DNA from: Actinomadura soli
GTDB taxonomy: Bacteria; Actinomycetota; Actinomycetes; Streptosporangiales; Streptosporangiaceae
Direction: 5' to 3'
Assembly: GCF_005889715.1 (NCBI RefSeq)
Contig: NZ_VCKW01000002.1
Span: 18,919-82,918 of the forward strand
DNA length: 64,000 nucleotides
A program made the position numbers and the translations under genes. Numbering within the stretch: the first letter of the stretch is position 1; every line of letters starts with the position of its first letter. Shown piece by piece: positions 17,177-26,456 of the stretch. The notes under the pieces are model-generated. The model was given only the letters and a program-made list of their open reading frames with translations, was not told the DNA's origin and searched no databases.

Positions 17177-18157
17177 ATGAAAGCCTGGAGCTGGGATCGC
17201 TACGGCCCGCCCGACGTGCTGGCGCTCAAGGACGTCGGCGAACCCGCCATCGCCCGGGACGAGGTGCTCGTCCGGGTGCGGGCGGCGTCCGTCAATCCCT
17301 ACGACTGGCGCCATGTGGGGGCCGACCCGAAGCTGGTCCGGCTCAGCGTCGGCCTGCGGCGGCCGAAGCCGGGCCTGGTCCCCGGCGCCGACCTCGCCGG
17401 GGTGGTCGAGCGGGTGGGCGACGAGGTGACCGGGCTGCGGGCCGGGGACGAGGTCTTCGGGGAGGTCCGGCTGGGCTCGTTCGCCGAGATGGTCGCCGTC
17501 CCGCAGAACCGGCTCGCCGTCAAGCCCGCCCGGCTCACCTTCGAGCAGGCGGCGTCGGTGTCGATGGCCGCGCACACCGCGCTTCAGGCGCTCCGGGACG
17601 TGGGGAGGATCGCCGCCGGGCAGCGGGTCCTCGTCAACGGCGCCTCCGGCGGCATCGGCACGTTCGCCGTCCAGCTCGCCAGGACGTTCGGGGCCGAGGT
17701 CACCGGTGTGTGCAGCACCCGCAACGTCGAGCTGGTCCGCTCCCTCGGGGCGGACGACGTCGTCGACTACACCCGCGCGGACTTCACCGCGCGGAAGGGA
17801 GGGTACGACCTGCTCATCGACATCGTCGGCGACCGGTCACTGGCGCGGCTGCGGCGCCCCCTGACCTCCCGCGGGACACTCGTGATCGTGGGCGGCATCG
17901 CCTCGGGCCGGGGCAGGCTGCTCGGCCCGGCGGCGCAGGTGTTCCGCGGGGCGCTGGCCTCGCCCTTCGTCCGGCAGCGCATCGGCACCGTCCACTGGAA
18001 GCCCAATTCCGCCGACCTGCGCCTCCTGGCCGGCCTCATGGAGGACGGCCGGCTCACACCCGTCATCGACCGGACGTATCCGTTCGACCAGATCCCCGAG
18101 GCACTGCGCTACATCGAGCGCGGACACGCACGGGGCAAGGTCGCCATCACCTTCTGA
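17177..18157 (+). CDS. Medium-chain NAD(P)-dependent quinone oxidoreductase-like enzyme
   Basis: A 326-aa cytoplasmic reductase of the zinc-independent MDR branch. The N-terminal GroES-like domain has VRVRAASVNPYDW and PGADLAGVVERVGDEV; the Rossmann domain has VLVNGASGGIGTFAVQLARTFGAEVTG split at the glycine motif, then SLGADDVVDYT and YDLLIDIVG. The Cys and His that bind structural zinc in alcohol dehydrogenases are absent. It probably reduces quinones or enones with NADPH and detoxifies electrophiles, controlled by the adjacent TetR repressor. ATG follows GGAAGG. Confidence 0.9.
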   Translation: MKAWSWDRYGPPDVLALKDVGEPAIARDEVLVRVRAASVNPYDWRHVGADPKLVRLSVGLRRPKPGLVPGADLAGVVERVGDEVTGLRAGDEVFGEVRLGSFAEMVAVPQNRLAVKPARLTFEQAASVSMAAHTALQALRDVGRIAAGQRVLVNGASGGIGTFAVQLARTFGAEVTGVCSTRNVELVRSLGADDVVDYTRADFTARKGGYDLLIDIVGDRSLARLRRPLTSRGTLVIVGGIASGRGRLLGPAAQVFRGALASPFVRQRIGTVHWKPNSADLRLLAGLMEDGRLTPVIDRTYPFDQIPEALRYIERGHARGKVAITF

Positions 18158-18182
18158 CCGGCCGCCCGGCCGGGCAACGCTG

Positions 18183-18214
18183 AAGGCGCCCCCGCGTCGG
18201 CGAATGGGCGCCTT
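18183..18214. terminator. Bidirectional hairpin between convergent genes
   Basis: AAGGCGCCC at 18183-18191 and GGGCGCCTT at 18206-18214 are exact reverse complements with a 14-base loop. The hairpin lies between the oxidoreductase and the convergent ABC permease. Confidence 0.6.
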
Positions 18215-18230
18215 GCGTTGTGCTCGCCGG

Positions 18231-19034
18231 TCAGGCGCTGACCGCCTGCTTGTAGAGGCGGGTCGCCAGCGGGACGAACACGACCAGGATGACGACGATC
18301 CAGAGCAGCGACGCCGGGACGGCGTGCTGGATGGGCCAGGCGTCCGAGGTCGTCATCGCGGTGCTGGTGTTGCCGAACAGTTCCCGCGCCGCCTGGGTGA
18401 AGGCGGAGACGGGGTTCCAGTCGGCGACGACGCGGAGCGGCGTGGGCAGGTTGGAGCTGTCGAGGAACGCGTTGGAGACGAACATCAGCGGAAACGAGAC
18501 CATCGTGGCGATGTTGTTGAAGTTCTCGGGAGTGCGCAGGGCCAGCGCGACCGTCGCGGTGAACCAGGAGAACGCGTAGGCGAAGGCCAGCAGCAGCGCG
18601 AACCCGAGGGCGGCCTCGTACGGCGAGGTGTGCACCCGCCAGCCGACGACCAGCCCCATCCCCGCCATGACGACCAGGCTGGCGAGGTTCATCAGCAGGT
18701 CGCTCACGGTCTGCCCGATCAGCACCGCGGACGGTGCCATCGGCAGCGAGCGGAACCGGTCGAAGATGCCCTTCTGCAGGTCGAGGGTCAGCGTGTAGCC
18801 GGTGGTCTGCGCGCCGATGATCACGGCCTGGACGAAGATCCCGGGCAGCAGGAACTCCTTGTACGACATTCCCGGGACGTCGATGACGCTGCCGAAGACA
18901 TAGGCGAACAGCAGGATGAGCACGATCGGGAGCATGAGGGCGCCGCTGAGCAGGTCCGGCTGCCGCCTGATCTTCAGGGTGTTGCGCTTGGCGATCGTCC
19001 AGCCGTCGGCGATGGGCAGGGTGATGGCGTTCAT
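18231..19034 (-). CDS. ABC-2 type transporter permease (DrrB family)
   Basis: A 267-aa membrane protein with about six helices. It shows the DrrB/ABC-2 pattern: an N-terminal cytoplasmic stretch (AKRNTLKIRRQPD), LIGQTVSDLLMNLASLVVMAGMGLVVGW, MFVSNAFLDSSNLPTPLRVVADWNPVSAFTQAARELFG and a final helix. With the adjacent ATPase it forms an exporter for drugs or lipids. Its ATG overlaps the ATPase stop (ATGA), so the two are coupled. It is the last gene of the cassette on the minus strand. Confidence 0.92.
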   Translation of the reverse strand: MNAITLPIADGWTIAKRNTLKIRRQPDLLSGALMLPIVLILLFAYVFGSVIDVPGMSYKEFLLPGIFVQAVIIGAQTTGYTLTLDLQKGIFDRFRSLPMAPSAVLIGQTVSDLLMNLASLVVMAGMGLVVGWRVHTSPYEAALGFALLLAFAYAFSWFTATVALALRTPENFNNIATMVSFPLMFVSNAFLDSSNLPTPLRVVADWNPVSAFTQAARELFGNTSTAMTTSDAWPIQHAVPASLLWIVVILVVFVPLATRLYKQAVSA

Positions 19035-20089
19035 CGGTTGGCCTCCTGGGCCCGCGGGTCGGTGCCGCTCTCGGGGTCGGTGCCGGGCTCGGGGTCGGTG
19101 CCGGGCTCGGGGTCGGTGCCGGGCTCGGGGTCGGAGTCGGTGCCGGAACCGGGCGCCCGGTGCCCGGTCAGGGTGAGGTAGACGTCGTCGAGGGTGGGCC
19201 GCCGCAGACCGGCGTCCCGCACCCGGACCCCGGCGTCGGCGAGCCGGCCGAGGACCTGGCGGAGCGCCTCGGCGCCGTCGGTGACCGGGACGGTGAGCCG
19301 CAGCGACTCCGGCACGGTCCGCATGGCGCCGACGGCGACCCAGGCGAGCGTCTCCCGGGCGGTGTCCAGCTCGGCGGCGTCGGTCACGGTCAGCTCGATG
19401 CGGTTGCCGCCGACCTGGTCCTTGAGCTCGTCGGCGGTGCCGCGGGCGATGGCGCGGCCGTGGTCGACCACCAGGATCTGGTCGGCGAGGTGGTCGGCCT
19501 CCTCCATGTACTGGGTGGTCAGCAGCAGGGTGCTGCCGCCCGAGACGAGTTCGGAGATGGTGTCCCACAGCGCGGTGCGGGCCCGGGGGTCCAGGCCGGT
19601 GGTGGGCTCGTCCAGGAACAGCACCGGCGGGTCGGCGACCAGCGCGCCGGCGAGGTCGATGCGCCGGCGCATGCCGCCGGAGTAGCCCTTCACCGGACGG
19701 TCGGCGGCGCCGGTGAGGTCGAAGCGTTCGAGCAGCTCGCGGGCGCGGGCCCTGCTGCGCCTCGCGCCGAGGTGGTAGAGGCGCCCGACCATCTCCAGGT
19801 TCTCGGCTCCGGTGAGGTGCTCGTCGACGGCGGCGTACTGGCCGGACAGCCCGATCTTCGCGCGCAGCCGGCGGGCGTCGCCGACGACGTCATGCCCGGC
19901 GACGATGCCGCGGCCGGCGTCGGGGCGCAGCAATGTGGTCAGAACTCTTACCGTGGTGGTCTTCCCGGCGCCGTTCGGGCCGAGCAGGGCGAGCACCGTC
20001 CCCTGCGGGACGGAGAAGCTCAGCTCGTCCAGGGCGGTCACCTCGCCATACCTCTTGACCAGCCCTTCGGCGATGATCGCGTCGCTCAT
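19031..20089 (-). CDS. ABC transporter ATP-binding protein (DrrA family)
   Basis: A 352-aa ATPase driving export with the DrrB-type permease. It has Walker A GPNGAGKTTT (about 35-44), a Q-loop near LSGQYAAVDEHLTG, signature YSGGMRRRIDLAGALV, Walker B PVLFLDEPTTGLD and the switch His in LTTQYMEEADHLADQ. The last 110 residues are the DrrA C-terminal domain, then an unusual low-complexity tail of about five Asp-Pro-Glu-Pro-Gly-Thr repeats. AAGGAG precedes ATG. The DUF4097 gene lies upstream in the same direction. Confidence 0.93.
   Translation of the reverse strand: MSDAIIAEGLVKRYGEVTALDELSFSVPQGTVLALLGPNGAGKTTTVRVLTTLLRPDAGRGIVAGHDVVGDARRLRAKIGLSGQYAAVDEHLTGAENLEMVGRLYHLGARRSRARARELLERFDLTGAADRPVKGYSGGMRRRIDLAGALVADPPVLFLDEPTTGLDPRARTALWDTISELVSGGSTLLLTTQYMEEADHLADQILVVDHGRAIARGTADELKDQVGGNRIELTVTDAAELDTARETLAWVAVGAMRTVPESLRLTVPVTDGAEALRQVLGRLADAGVRVRDAGLRRPTLDDVYLTLTGHRAPGSGTDSDPEPGTDPEPGTDPEPGTDPESGTDPRAQEANR
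19055..19140. repeat. 18-bp tandem repeat encoding a DPEPGT tail
   Basis: The unit GGTCGGTGCCGGGCTCGG recurs about four times in this stretch, with a variant copy at each end. In the ATPase frame it encodes repeated Asp-Pro-Glu-Pro-Gly-Thr. It is an expandable repeat that could vary in length between strains. Confidence 0.8.
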
Positions 20090-20119
20090 GAGGGGTCTCC
20101 TTACGTTCTGTTCAGGGGG

Positions 20120-20977
20120 TCAGGACCGGTGGACGTCGATGTCGCCCCAGTTGGTGTGGGCGTGCACCTCGACGACGTTGTCCGTGGTCTCGGGTCCGTC
20201 GGCGGAGGTCAGGGTGTTGCGCACCACGCCGTTCTTGGAGCTCAGGTCCAGCAGGGCGGCCGTGCCCTCGGGGATGCCGATGCCGACCTTCCCGTGGCCG
20301 CCCTCCACCTGGACGTTGCCGCGCGCCGCGGCGCCGACCCGGATCCGGCCGTGCGCGGACGTGAGGACCAGGCCCGCCAGCGAGCGGTCGACGGTGATGT
20401 CACCGGTGCCGGTCTTCAGCCGCAGGTCGCCGGTCACCTCGCCGAGCGTGATGGAGCCCGTGGAGTTCTTCACCAGGCCGGACCCGTCGACGGTCCCGAT
20501 CCGGATCGCCGCGACGGAGCCGGTGACCTCGACGGGCCCGGTGACCCGGTCCACGGAGACCTCGCCGATGGACGTCCTGATCTCCAGCGGCCCGGTCTCC
20601 TCCAGGCGCAGGTCGCCGTTCGAGCTGTGCAGGACGGTCCGTCCGAGCGAGCCGGTGGCGACGAAGCCGGCCATGCCCCCCGCGGCGACCCCGGCCTCGA
20701 CGCCGGACCCGGTCGGCATCTCGACGGTCACCTCGATGGACCCGCGCCAGGACCGCAGGTACCCGAGGCCCTTAGGCCTGGGTCCCCTGATGCGCAGCCG
20801 TCCGTTGGAGAACTCGACGACCGTCCGCTCGGCGGCGTGCACGCTCGCCTCCATGGACGGGTCGCTGGGACGTACCTCGACCACGGTGTCGGCACGGTCG
20901 CCGGCGTGAATGTGGACCTGGCCGGCGAAGACGTCGATGTCGGCGATGATCGGTTGGGGCGTGTCGAAAGCAGGCAT
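20120..20977 (-). CDS. DUF4097 beta-helix protein
   Basis: A 285-aa soluble protein built of short beta-repeats (IEVTVEMPTGSGVEA, GDLRLEETGPLEIRTSIGEVSVDRVTG, NSTGSITLGEVTGDLRLKTGTGDITV), typical of DUF4097 right-handed beta-helices. No catalytic residues are seen. Such genes sit next to Drr-type ABC transporters in many actinomycetes; the function is not established. ATG at 20977 has GGAGGG eight bases upstream; a TTG five codons earlier lies before that site, so it is not the start. Confidence 0.88.
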   Translation of the reverse strand: MPAFDTPQPIIADIDVFAGQVHIHAGDRADTVVEVRPSDPSMEASVHAAERTVVEFSNGRLRIRGPRPKGLGYLRSWRGSIEVTVEMPTGSGVEAGVAAGGMAGFVATGSLGRTVLHSSNGDLRLEETGPLEIRTSIGEVSVDRVTGPVEVTGSVAAIRIGTVDGSGLVKNSTGSITLGEVTGDLRLKTGTGDITVDRSLAGLVLTSAHGRIRVGAAARGNVQVEGGHGKVGIGIPEGTAALLDLSSKNGVVRNTLTSADGPETTDNVVEVHAHTNWGDIDVHRS

Positions 20978-21054
20978 GGCGGAGCCCTCCAAATGGGTCT
21001 GGTGGAATTTCCCGGCCTCGGGGCCGGGCGATGAGTGATGCGGCGGGCTGCGGG

Positions 21055-21618
21055 CTAGCGCACCCAGCCGGTGTAACTGCGCCCGGACTGGGGCTGCTGC
21101 GGCCGGGCGGCGGGACGGCCTCCGGCACCGGTCTCGAACGCGGCGGAGACGGCGCGGACCAGCCAGGCGTTGACCGAGATCCCCTGCGCGCCGGCCGCCT
21201 CCTCCACGCGCACCTTGAGGTGCTCGGGCAGCCGCAGGGTCATCCGCGCGGTGCCGCCCTCCTCACCCACCGGAGGCCCGGCCGGGGGCGGCCCGGCCGC
21301 AGGAGGCCCGGCCATCGGCGGCCCGGTCTCCCACGCGGCCTCCGCTCCGGCGTCGGCCGCGCTTCCCGGGTGCGGTTGCGGCGGCGTCACCACGAACGCC
21401 GGTTCGCCGCCGCGCAGCCGCACGTCGACCGACCCCGGCGCGAGCTCACCGGTGATCTCGTCCGCCGCCGCCGACAGCGCCTCCAGCAGGGCGAGCCGCG
21501 TGGCCGACTCCAGGACACCGGTGAGGCGCTCGGCCAGCGCGCGCGCGTCCGGCCCGCCCGCCTCGGCGGCGACGACGAGTTCGCGGCGGAGGTTCTCCAC
21601 GTACGGCATCAGATCCAT
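21055..21618 (-). CDS. Ribbon-helix-helix regulator of the Drr cassette
   Basis: A 187-aa protein. Residues about 1-75 form a helical dimer-like region, followed by a Pro/Gly linker and a C-terminal ribbon-helix-helix: TARMTLRLPEHLKVRVEEAA, GISVNAWLVRAVSAAFE. The DNA-binding domain is at the C-terminus rather than the usual N-terminus. It is the first gene of the minus-strand cassette RHH-DUF4097-DrrA-DrrB, and four palindromic boxes sit just upstream of its start, so autorepression is expected. GGGGG precedes ATG. Confidence 0.85.
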   Translation of the reverse strand: MDLMPYVENLRRELVVAAEAGGPDARALAERLTGVLESATRLALLEALSAAADEITGELAPGSVDVRLRGGEPAFVVTPPQPHPGSAADAGAEAAWETGPPMAGPPAAGPPPAGPPVGEEGGTARMTLRLPEHLKVRVEEAAGAQGISVNAWLVRAVSAAFETGAGGRPAARPQQPQSGRSYTGWVR

Positions 21619-21628
21619 GCCCCCATCA

Positions 21629-21692
21629 TGACGTCAGATCGACGTCATGTCAAGCGCCAAACTGACGTCACTCTGACGCGCACGCGACGTCA
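21629..21692. promoter_or_regulatory. Cluster of four TGACGTCA-like operator boxes
   Basis: TGACGTCA occurs exactly at 21629-21636 and 21663-21670, with near copies at 21640-21647 (CGACGTCA) and 21685-21692 (CGACGTCA). All are ahead of the ribbon-helix-helix gene; such proteins bind short tandem palindromes cooperatively, so this is its likely operator. Confidence 0.65.
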
Positions 21693-21828
21693 CATCCGCG
21701 CACCCCATCCAAAAGGCCACCACTCCGTCACGATTGGGGACGCGAGCATGCCTCTAAGTAGTCGGTCGACGATGCACAGTGGCCACGTATTGTCGCCAGC
21801 GTTAACACCCATCACGGGGAGTGACGAA

Positions 21829-24603
21829 ATGGCGGAGAGCAGGGCCGCTACCGACGGCCGTGAAGTGATCGAGAATCCCGGCGCGGCAGGGCGGCCCGAG
21901 AGCACGCCCCCTCCCCCGCCGTCGCCGCTGATCGAGAGCGCGACCAGGGAGCTGCACAAGGCGACCCTGGTGCCGCTGCGCGTCCCGTCAGGGTCGGCAG
22001 GGCAGGCGATGGCCAAGCTGGGCTTTCTCCACCGGCTCGGGCTGCGCCCGGCAGAGGTCGAGAACGCGGTGCGGCGGCTCCGCGAGGCGGACGCGGGCAC
22101 CGGGGCGGAAGCCGCGACGGCCCCCGTGCCGGACGAACCCGTGCCGGACGAACCCGTGCTGGAACTGCTGGCCTCGTTCGAGGAACCCGGCGTCCCGCCG
22201 CTGCTGCCGGCCGCGCAGGTGCTCGCCGGCGTTCCGGTCGAGGTGCTCCAGAGGTTCGGCCGGGCCGTAGTGGAGCTGCGTCGCGCCGACCTGGAGCGGT
22301 GCACCGCCGAGAGGGCCGGCGCGGACACGGCGACCGGCGCGGACACGGCGGCCGGCGCGGCGCGCAACGACCTGCACCGCGCCCTGCTCGCGGTCAAGGG
22401 GCTGGAGCTCGGCAGCGAGACGTCCCTGGTGGGCGCGCTGAACCTGGAGCGGCTGGAGATGACGCCCGCCGGGATCGAGCGCGGCGAGCTGGTCGGGACC
22501 GTCCCGCTGGCGCCGCTGGAGCAGACCGCGGTGACGCAGAAGGAGTGGTCCGTCCAGAAGAAGGAGTTCACCTCGATCGTCACCGACTCGCTGGAGACGC
22601 TGAGCGAGACGGGGGTGACCGACAACACCGAGCTGTCCCAGTCGACGAACTCCCAGCAGGAGCACTCGAACCAGTTCAACATCACCGGCACGGTCTCCGG
22701 TGGGATCCCGTTGATCTCCGGGTCGGTGACGTCGTCCTTCACCGGGCAGGGCAAGGAGTCGCAGTCGGCGGGCGAGAGCCGCAAGCACGCGACGGGCCTG
22801 ACGCAGAAGGCGTCCTCCCGCGCCAAGCAGGAGCACAAGGTCACCATCGCGACGACCACGGTGACCGGGACGTCGCAGACCACCACGCGGACGCTGCGCA
22901 ATCCGCACGACACCAACCCGATCCGGGTCGACTACTACAGCATGATGCGCAAGTGGCGGGTGCGCCTGTACCGGCACGGGCTGCGCTCGACGTACGACAT
23001 CGTCCTGCCGGAGCCCGCCGCGTCGATCCGGCGGTCCTACGTCGAGCTGGCCGCGCTGAAGGCCCGGCTGGGGCCGTTCGTGTTCAACCTCCCGCACAGC
23101 GACATCACGGCCGACATCCGCGCGGACGATCCGAAGCCGCCGGTGACGGACCCGCCCACCCCCGACCAGCCGCACTACCTGGTGCTCGCCGACCGGTACC
23201 ACGCACCGGCGCCGCCTCCGCCGCCCGCGCCGACGAAGACCCTCACGCTGTCCGTGGACGGGCTGGACCTGGGGGAGGGCCGCCACAGCGGAAAGGTCAC
23301 GGCGACCGTGCCGCCGGGCTACCAGGTCGCCTTGGTGGTGATGAACGCCAGTCTGGAGCACGCCGAGCATGCCGGACGGTTCACCGTCATGGGCACCAAC
23401 ATCAGCTTCGAACCGTGGGGGCACCACAAGGACTACGCCGACGAGCACCTCTTCGCCCACGACGGCACCCCCTTCCTGGCAGGTGCCACGGAGACCCAGC
23501 CCATCCGGCTGCTGTTCGAGGACGTCGGCACGGCCACCATCGTGTTCACCGTCCGGTGCGTCCCCACCAAGGAGTCCATGGAGCAGTGGCGCGCGGACGT
23601 GTGGAACGTCCTGTACAACGCGGCGCAGACGCAGTACTTCGCCGAGCAGCAGGACATCGCGGGCAGGATCGCGGCGCTGGAGGAGCGGCTGACCGACGTC
23701 GACACCCTCACGCTGCGGCGCGAGGAGAACGACGAGGTGATGAAGGGCGTGCTGCGGTACCTGCTCGGCAACCGCTTCCCCACGGTGCCGGGCGATGTCC
23801 TCACGGTGCTCGAGGAGGCCGGGGTGGACGTCGCGCACGGCACGGGCTTCGAGTCGGGCGCCATCAACCCCGACTCCATCGAGTGGACGCTGGTGCGGCA
23901 GTACGAGGAGATCGTCCGGTTCGTCAACCAGGCGATCGAGTGGGAGAACGTGGTGACGTTCCTCTACTCCTACTTCTGGGACGTGCCCGCCAGCTGGGAC
24001 TTCATCAGGCAGCTCGAACACCCCGACGCCACGCGGCAGGCGTTCCTGCGCGCGGGCAGCGCCCGGGTCGTGCTGACCGTCCGGCGGGGCTGGGAGACGC
24101 GGTGGGCGAACTTCGTCGACCGCGGCCTGCTCGACGACCCGCACGCGCCTGACCCGGAGTCGCCGTACTGGACCATCGCCCAGGAGATCGCCGCCTACGA
24201 CGACCGCAACTATCCCGGGATCCCGGCCGCCAATCCCGGCAAGACGGCCACCCGGCTGCAGGACGCGGTGATCACCACGTCCCCGGTCAGCGTCGGCCCG
24301 AGCCCGGGCCCGGTCTCGATCCAGGTGGCGAGCAGCGCGGGCTTCCTGGCCGGGGCGCAGGTGGTGATCGACTCCGTCCGGGGGCTCGACCACGACCAGG
24401 AGGCCCAGACGATCGTCGACATCCCGGACGCGACCCACATCAGGGTGGGCCGGCTCCTCAAGGCGCACACGGGCACGGCGGCGTCCCCGTTCCAGGTCAC
24501 CCAGCCCGGGGAGAAGGGCGAGCTGATCGCCGAGTGGAACGAGTACACGCCCACGTCCGGCATCGACATCACCGTCACCTACAACCCGGCGGAGGGCGGC
24601 TGA
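21829..24603 (+). CDS. Large protein of unknown function (924 aa)
   Basis: I do not recognise the family. There is no signal peptide and no membrane helix. Residues 1-230 are helical and Pro/Ala-rich, with direct repeats (VPDEP twice). A Ser/Thr-rich segment follows (about 240-350: KEWSVQKKEFTSIVTDSLE, SGGIPLISGSVTSSFTGQGK), like flexible beta-rich oligomerising proteins. The middle has a beta-sandwich-like stretch after a PPPPPAP linker (TLTLSVDGLDLGEGRHSG), and the C-terminus looks like a cell-surface domain (VSIQVASSAGFLAGAQVVIDSV). The start follows GGGGAG. It is coupled to the PLD gene (one base apart), so the two may act together. Confidence 0.75.
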   Translation: MAESRAATDGREVIENPGAAGRPESTPPPPPSPLIESATRELHKATLVPLRVPSGSAGQAMAKLGFLHRLGLRPAEVENAVRRLREADAGTGAEAATAPVPDEPVPDEPVLELLASFEEPGVPPLLPAAQVLAGVPVEVLQRFGRAVVELRRADLERCTAERAGADTATGADTAAGAARNDLHRALLAVKGLELGSETSLVGALNLERLEMTPAGIERGELVGTVPLAPLEQTAVTQKEWSVQKKEFTSIVTDSLETLSETGVTDNTELSQSTNSQQEHSNQFNITGTVSGGIPLISGSVTSSFTGQGKESQSAGESRKHATGLTQKASSRAKQEHKVTIATTTVTGTSQTTTRTLRNPHDTNPIRVDYYSMMRKWRVRLYRHGLRSTYDIVLPEPAASIRRSYVELAALKARLGPFVFNLPHSDITADIRADDPKPPVTDPPTPDQPHYLVLADRYHAPAPPPPPAPTKTLTLSVDGLDLGEGRHSGKVTATVPPGYQVALVVMNASLEHAEHAGRFTVMGTNISFEPWGHHKDYADEHLFAHDGTPFLAGATETQPIRLLFEDVGTATIVFTVRCVPTKESMEQWRADVWNVLYNAAQTQYFAEQQDIAGRIAALEERLTDVDTLTLRREENDEVMKGVLRYLLGNRFPTVPGDVLTVLEEAGVDVAHGTGFESGAINPDSIEWTLVRQYEEIVRFVNQAIEWENVVTFLYSYFWDVPASWDFIRQLEHPDATRQAFLRAGSARVVLTVRRGWETRWANFVDRGLLDDPHAPDPESPYWTIAQEIAAYDDRNYPGIPAANPGKTATRLQDAVITTSPVSVGPSPGPVSIQVASSAGFLAGAQVVIDSVRGLDHDQEAQTIVDIPDATHIRVGRLLKAHTGTAASPFQVTQPGEKGELIAEWNEYTPTSGIDITVTYNPAEGG

Positions 24604-24604
24604 C

Positions 24605-26371
24605 ATGCCGCCCAAACCACCTGGAGCATCGAAACCGTTCACCACCTGCCAGGAGGACGCGGCCGAAGTCGCCAAGCTGCCTCACAAGCCCTCCCCCGAC
24701 GCGTCGGATCCGCGGGGCGCCGGAAAACCTGACCAGGTGCTGGCGAAGCTGCGCGGCTGGTACCCCGATGCGGCGCTGCCGACGATGGGCAACGCCGTCG
24801 TCCCGTATATCTACGGCAGGTGCGCGTTCCACGACATGGGCACCGCGATCGCCACCGCGACGTCCGCCGACCACCGGATCTACCTCCTCGGCTGGGGCGT
24901 CGACCCGGTGACGGTCATGCTGGAGGCGGCGGGCGGCTCCCCGGCGGTCAGGCTGCGCGACCTGCTGCAAAAGACAAAGGCCCAGATCCGGGGCGTGTTC
25001 TGGGACAACCCGGATGTCGCGAACGATCCGAAAATGAATCCGGCCGGCGGCAACAACGTCCCCATCACCGACTTCATCAACGGCCTGCCCAACGGCTTGG
25101 CGATCCTGGACCGGAAGCTCCCGTTCCTGCGGTACGGCGGCATTCCCGTCCTGCCGGCGGGCAGTGCTCATCACCAGAAGCTGCTCGTCGTGTACGGCGC
25201 GCTCGGCCTGATCGCGTTCACCGGCGGCATGGACGTCAACGGCAGCCGCGTCGGCGACGACCCGTACCACGACGTCCATTTCCGCGTCACCGGCCCGGCC
25301 GCGGCAGTGCTGCTGCGGGTCTTCCGGGAAAGGTGGCTCGACCATTCGGACACCCACCGGCTGGACGCCGCCAAGTTCGCGATGCCGCGGGCGCGGGTGG
25401 AGGCCGACTTCGCGCTGGTCGCCACCGGACAGGCGCCCGCGCCCGTCCCGTCCGTCACTCTCGGACGCGGGTCGCGGGCACCCGGATCGTATGCGGTCGC
25501 CATCGGCCGCACCTACGCCGACCTGGGCAGGATGAACAGGTCGCAGGAGAGGTACGGGTTCGCGCCGAAAGGGGAGCGGACCGCCTGGGAACTGGTCAAG
25601 AAGGCGGTCGGCCAGGCGCGCCACTACATCTACATCGAGGACCAGTACCTGGTGAGCCGGCGGCTCAAGGCGCTGCTGGTGGACCGCCTCCGCGATCCCC
25701 AGTTCAAGTTCCTGCTCATCCTCATGGAGAAATCGACCACCTTCGAGCACTACAAGGAGCTGCTCAAGAGGGAGAAGAAGAAGGACAAGGACGGCAATGT
25801 CATGAAGGACGAATACGGGAGGGACATAGAGGAGGTCTCCTTCCCGAACGAGTTTCCCTATCTCGTCGGAGCGCGCAACGAGTGGCGTACCGACTTCGCC
25901 GCGGCCGATCCCAGCGGGCGCAAATGGCGGATGTTCTCGCTGAAAGCGAGCCCGGACGATGAGCGCAAGAAATGGTGCGGGCCCTACGTCCACGCCAAGA
26001 CGTGCCTCGTCGACGACGAGTTCGCCGTCATCGGCACCGTCAACGTCAACGACCGCGGCTACACCTTCGACAGCGAGATCGCCGCGGGCATCACCGACGA
26101 CCTGATGGGCAGGATGGGCGGCCATCGTTTCGCCCGGGACCTGCGCGTGAACCTGTGGCACAAGCACCTGGCCGTCCCGCGCGCCCGGCTCGAATCCTGG
26201 GAGGAGGGCCTGAAGGTCTGGCGGAAGCCGCCCCCCGAGGCGATGGTCGTCGACGCCAGCGCGCTGGAGTACAGCGAGCTCCTCGGATCCAAGGGCCTGG
26301 TACGGGACGACCCCGGCGCGAACCGGCTGTGGACGGAGTCGATCGACCCCGACGCCGACCTGCTCCCCTGA
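24605..26371 (+). CDS. Phospholipase D-like protein
   Basis: A 588-aa protein with the two-HKD layout of the PLD superfamily, which hydrolyses phosphodiesters of lipids or nucleic acids. The first motif reads HHQKLLVVYG followed by FTGGMDVNGSR; the Asp of HxKxxxxD is replaced by Tyr-Gly. The second is intact, HAKTCLVDDEFAVIGTVNVNDRGY. A YIYIEDQYLV strand matches PLD enzymes. There is no signal peptide, so if it is exported a special route is needed. It follows the 924-aa gene (stop TGA then C then ATG), with GGAGGGCGG as ribosome site. A lost Asp may reduce but need not abolish activity. Confidence 0.85.
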   Translation: MPPKPPGASKPFTTCQEDAAEVAKLPHKPSPDASDPRGAGKPDQVLAKLRGWYPDAALPTMGNAVVPYIYGRCAFHDMGTAIATATSADHRIYLLGWGVDPVTVMLEAAGGSPAVRLRDLLQKTKAQIRGVFWDNPDVANDPKMNPAGGNNVPITDFINGLPNGLAILDRKLPFLRYGGIPVLPAGSAHHQKLLVVYGALGLIAFTGGMDVNGSRVGDDPYHDVHFRVTGPAAAVLLRVFRERWLDHSDTHRLDAAKFAMPRARVEADFALVATGQAPAPVPSVTLGRGSRAPGSYAVAIGRTYADLGRMNRSQERYGFAPKGERTAWELVKKAVGQARHYIYIEDQYLVSRRLKALLVDRLRDPQFKFLLILMEKSTTFEHYKELLKREKKKDKDGNVMKDEYGRDIEEVSFPNEFPYLVGARNEWRTDFAAADPSGRKWRMFSLKASPDDERKKWCGPYVHAKTCLVDDEFAVIGTVNVNDRGYTFDSEIAAGITDDLMGRMGGHRFARDLRVNLWHKHLAVPRARLESWEEGLKVWRKPPPEAMVVDASALEYSELLGSKGLVRDDPGANRLWTESIDPDADLLP

Positions 26372-26456
26372 CGCGGGCGTGGACATTGGCCGCCAGATCT
26401 GATTACTATCCGTGATTACTTGATCATGATGAGTGACCCATGAGGGGGACGTGGCA

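Noticed and set aside
18183..18214. Riboswitch or small RNA
   Set aside because: It is a simple hairpin between convergent genes, as expected for a terminator.
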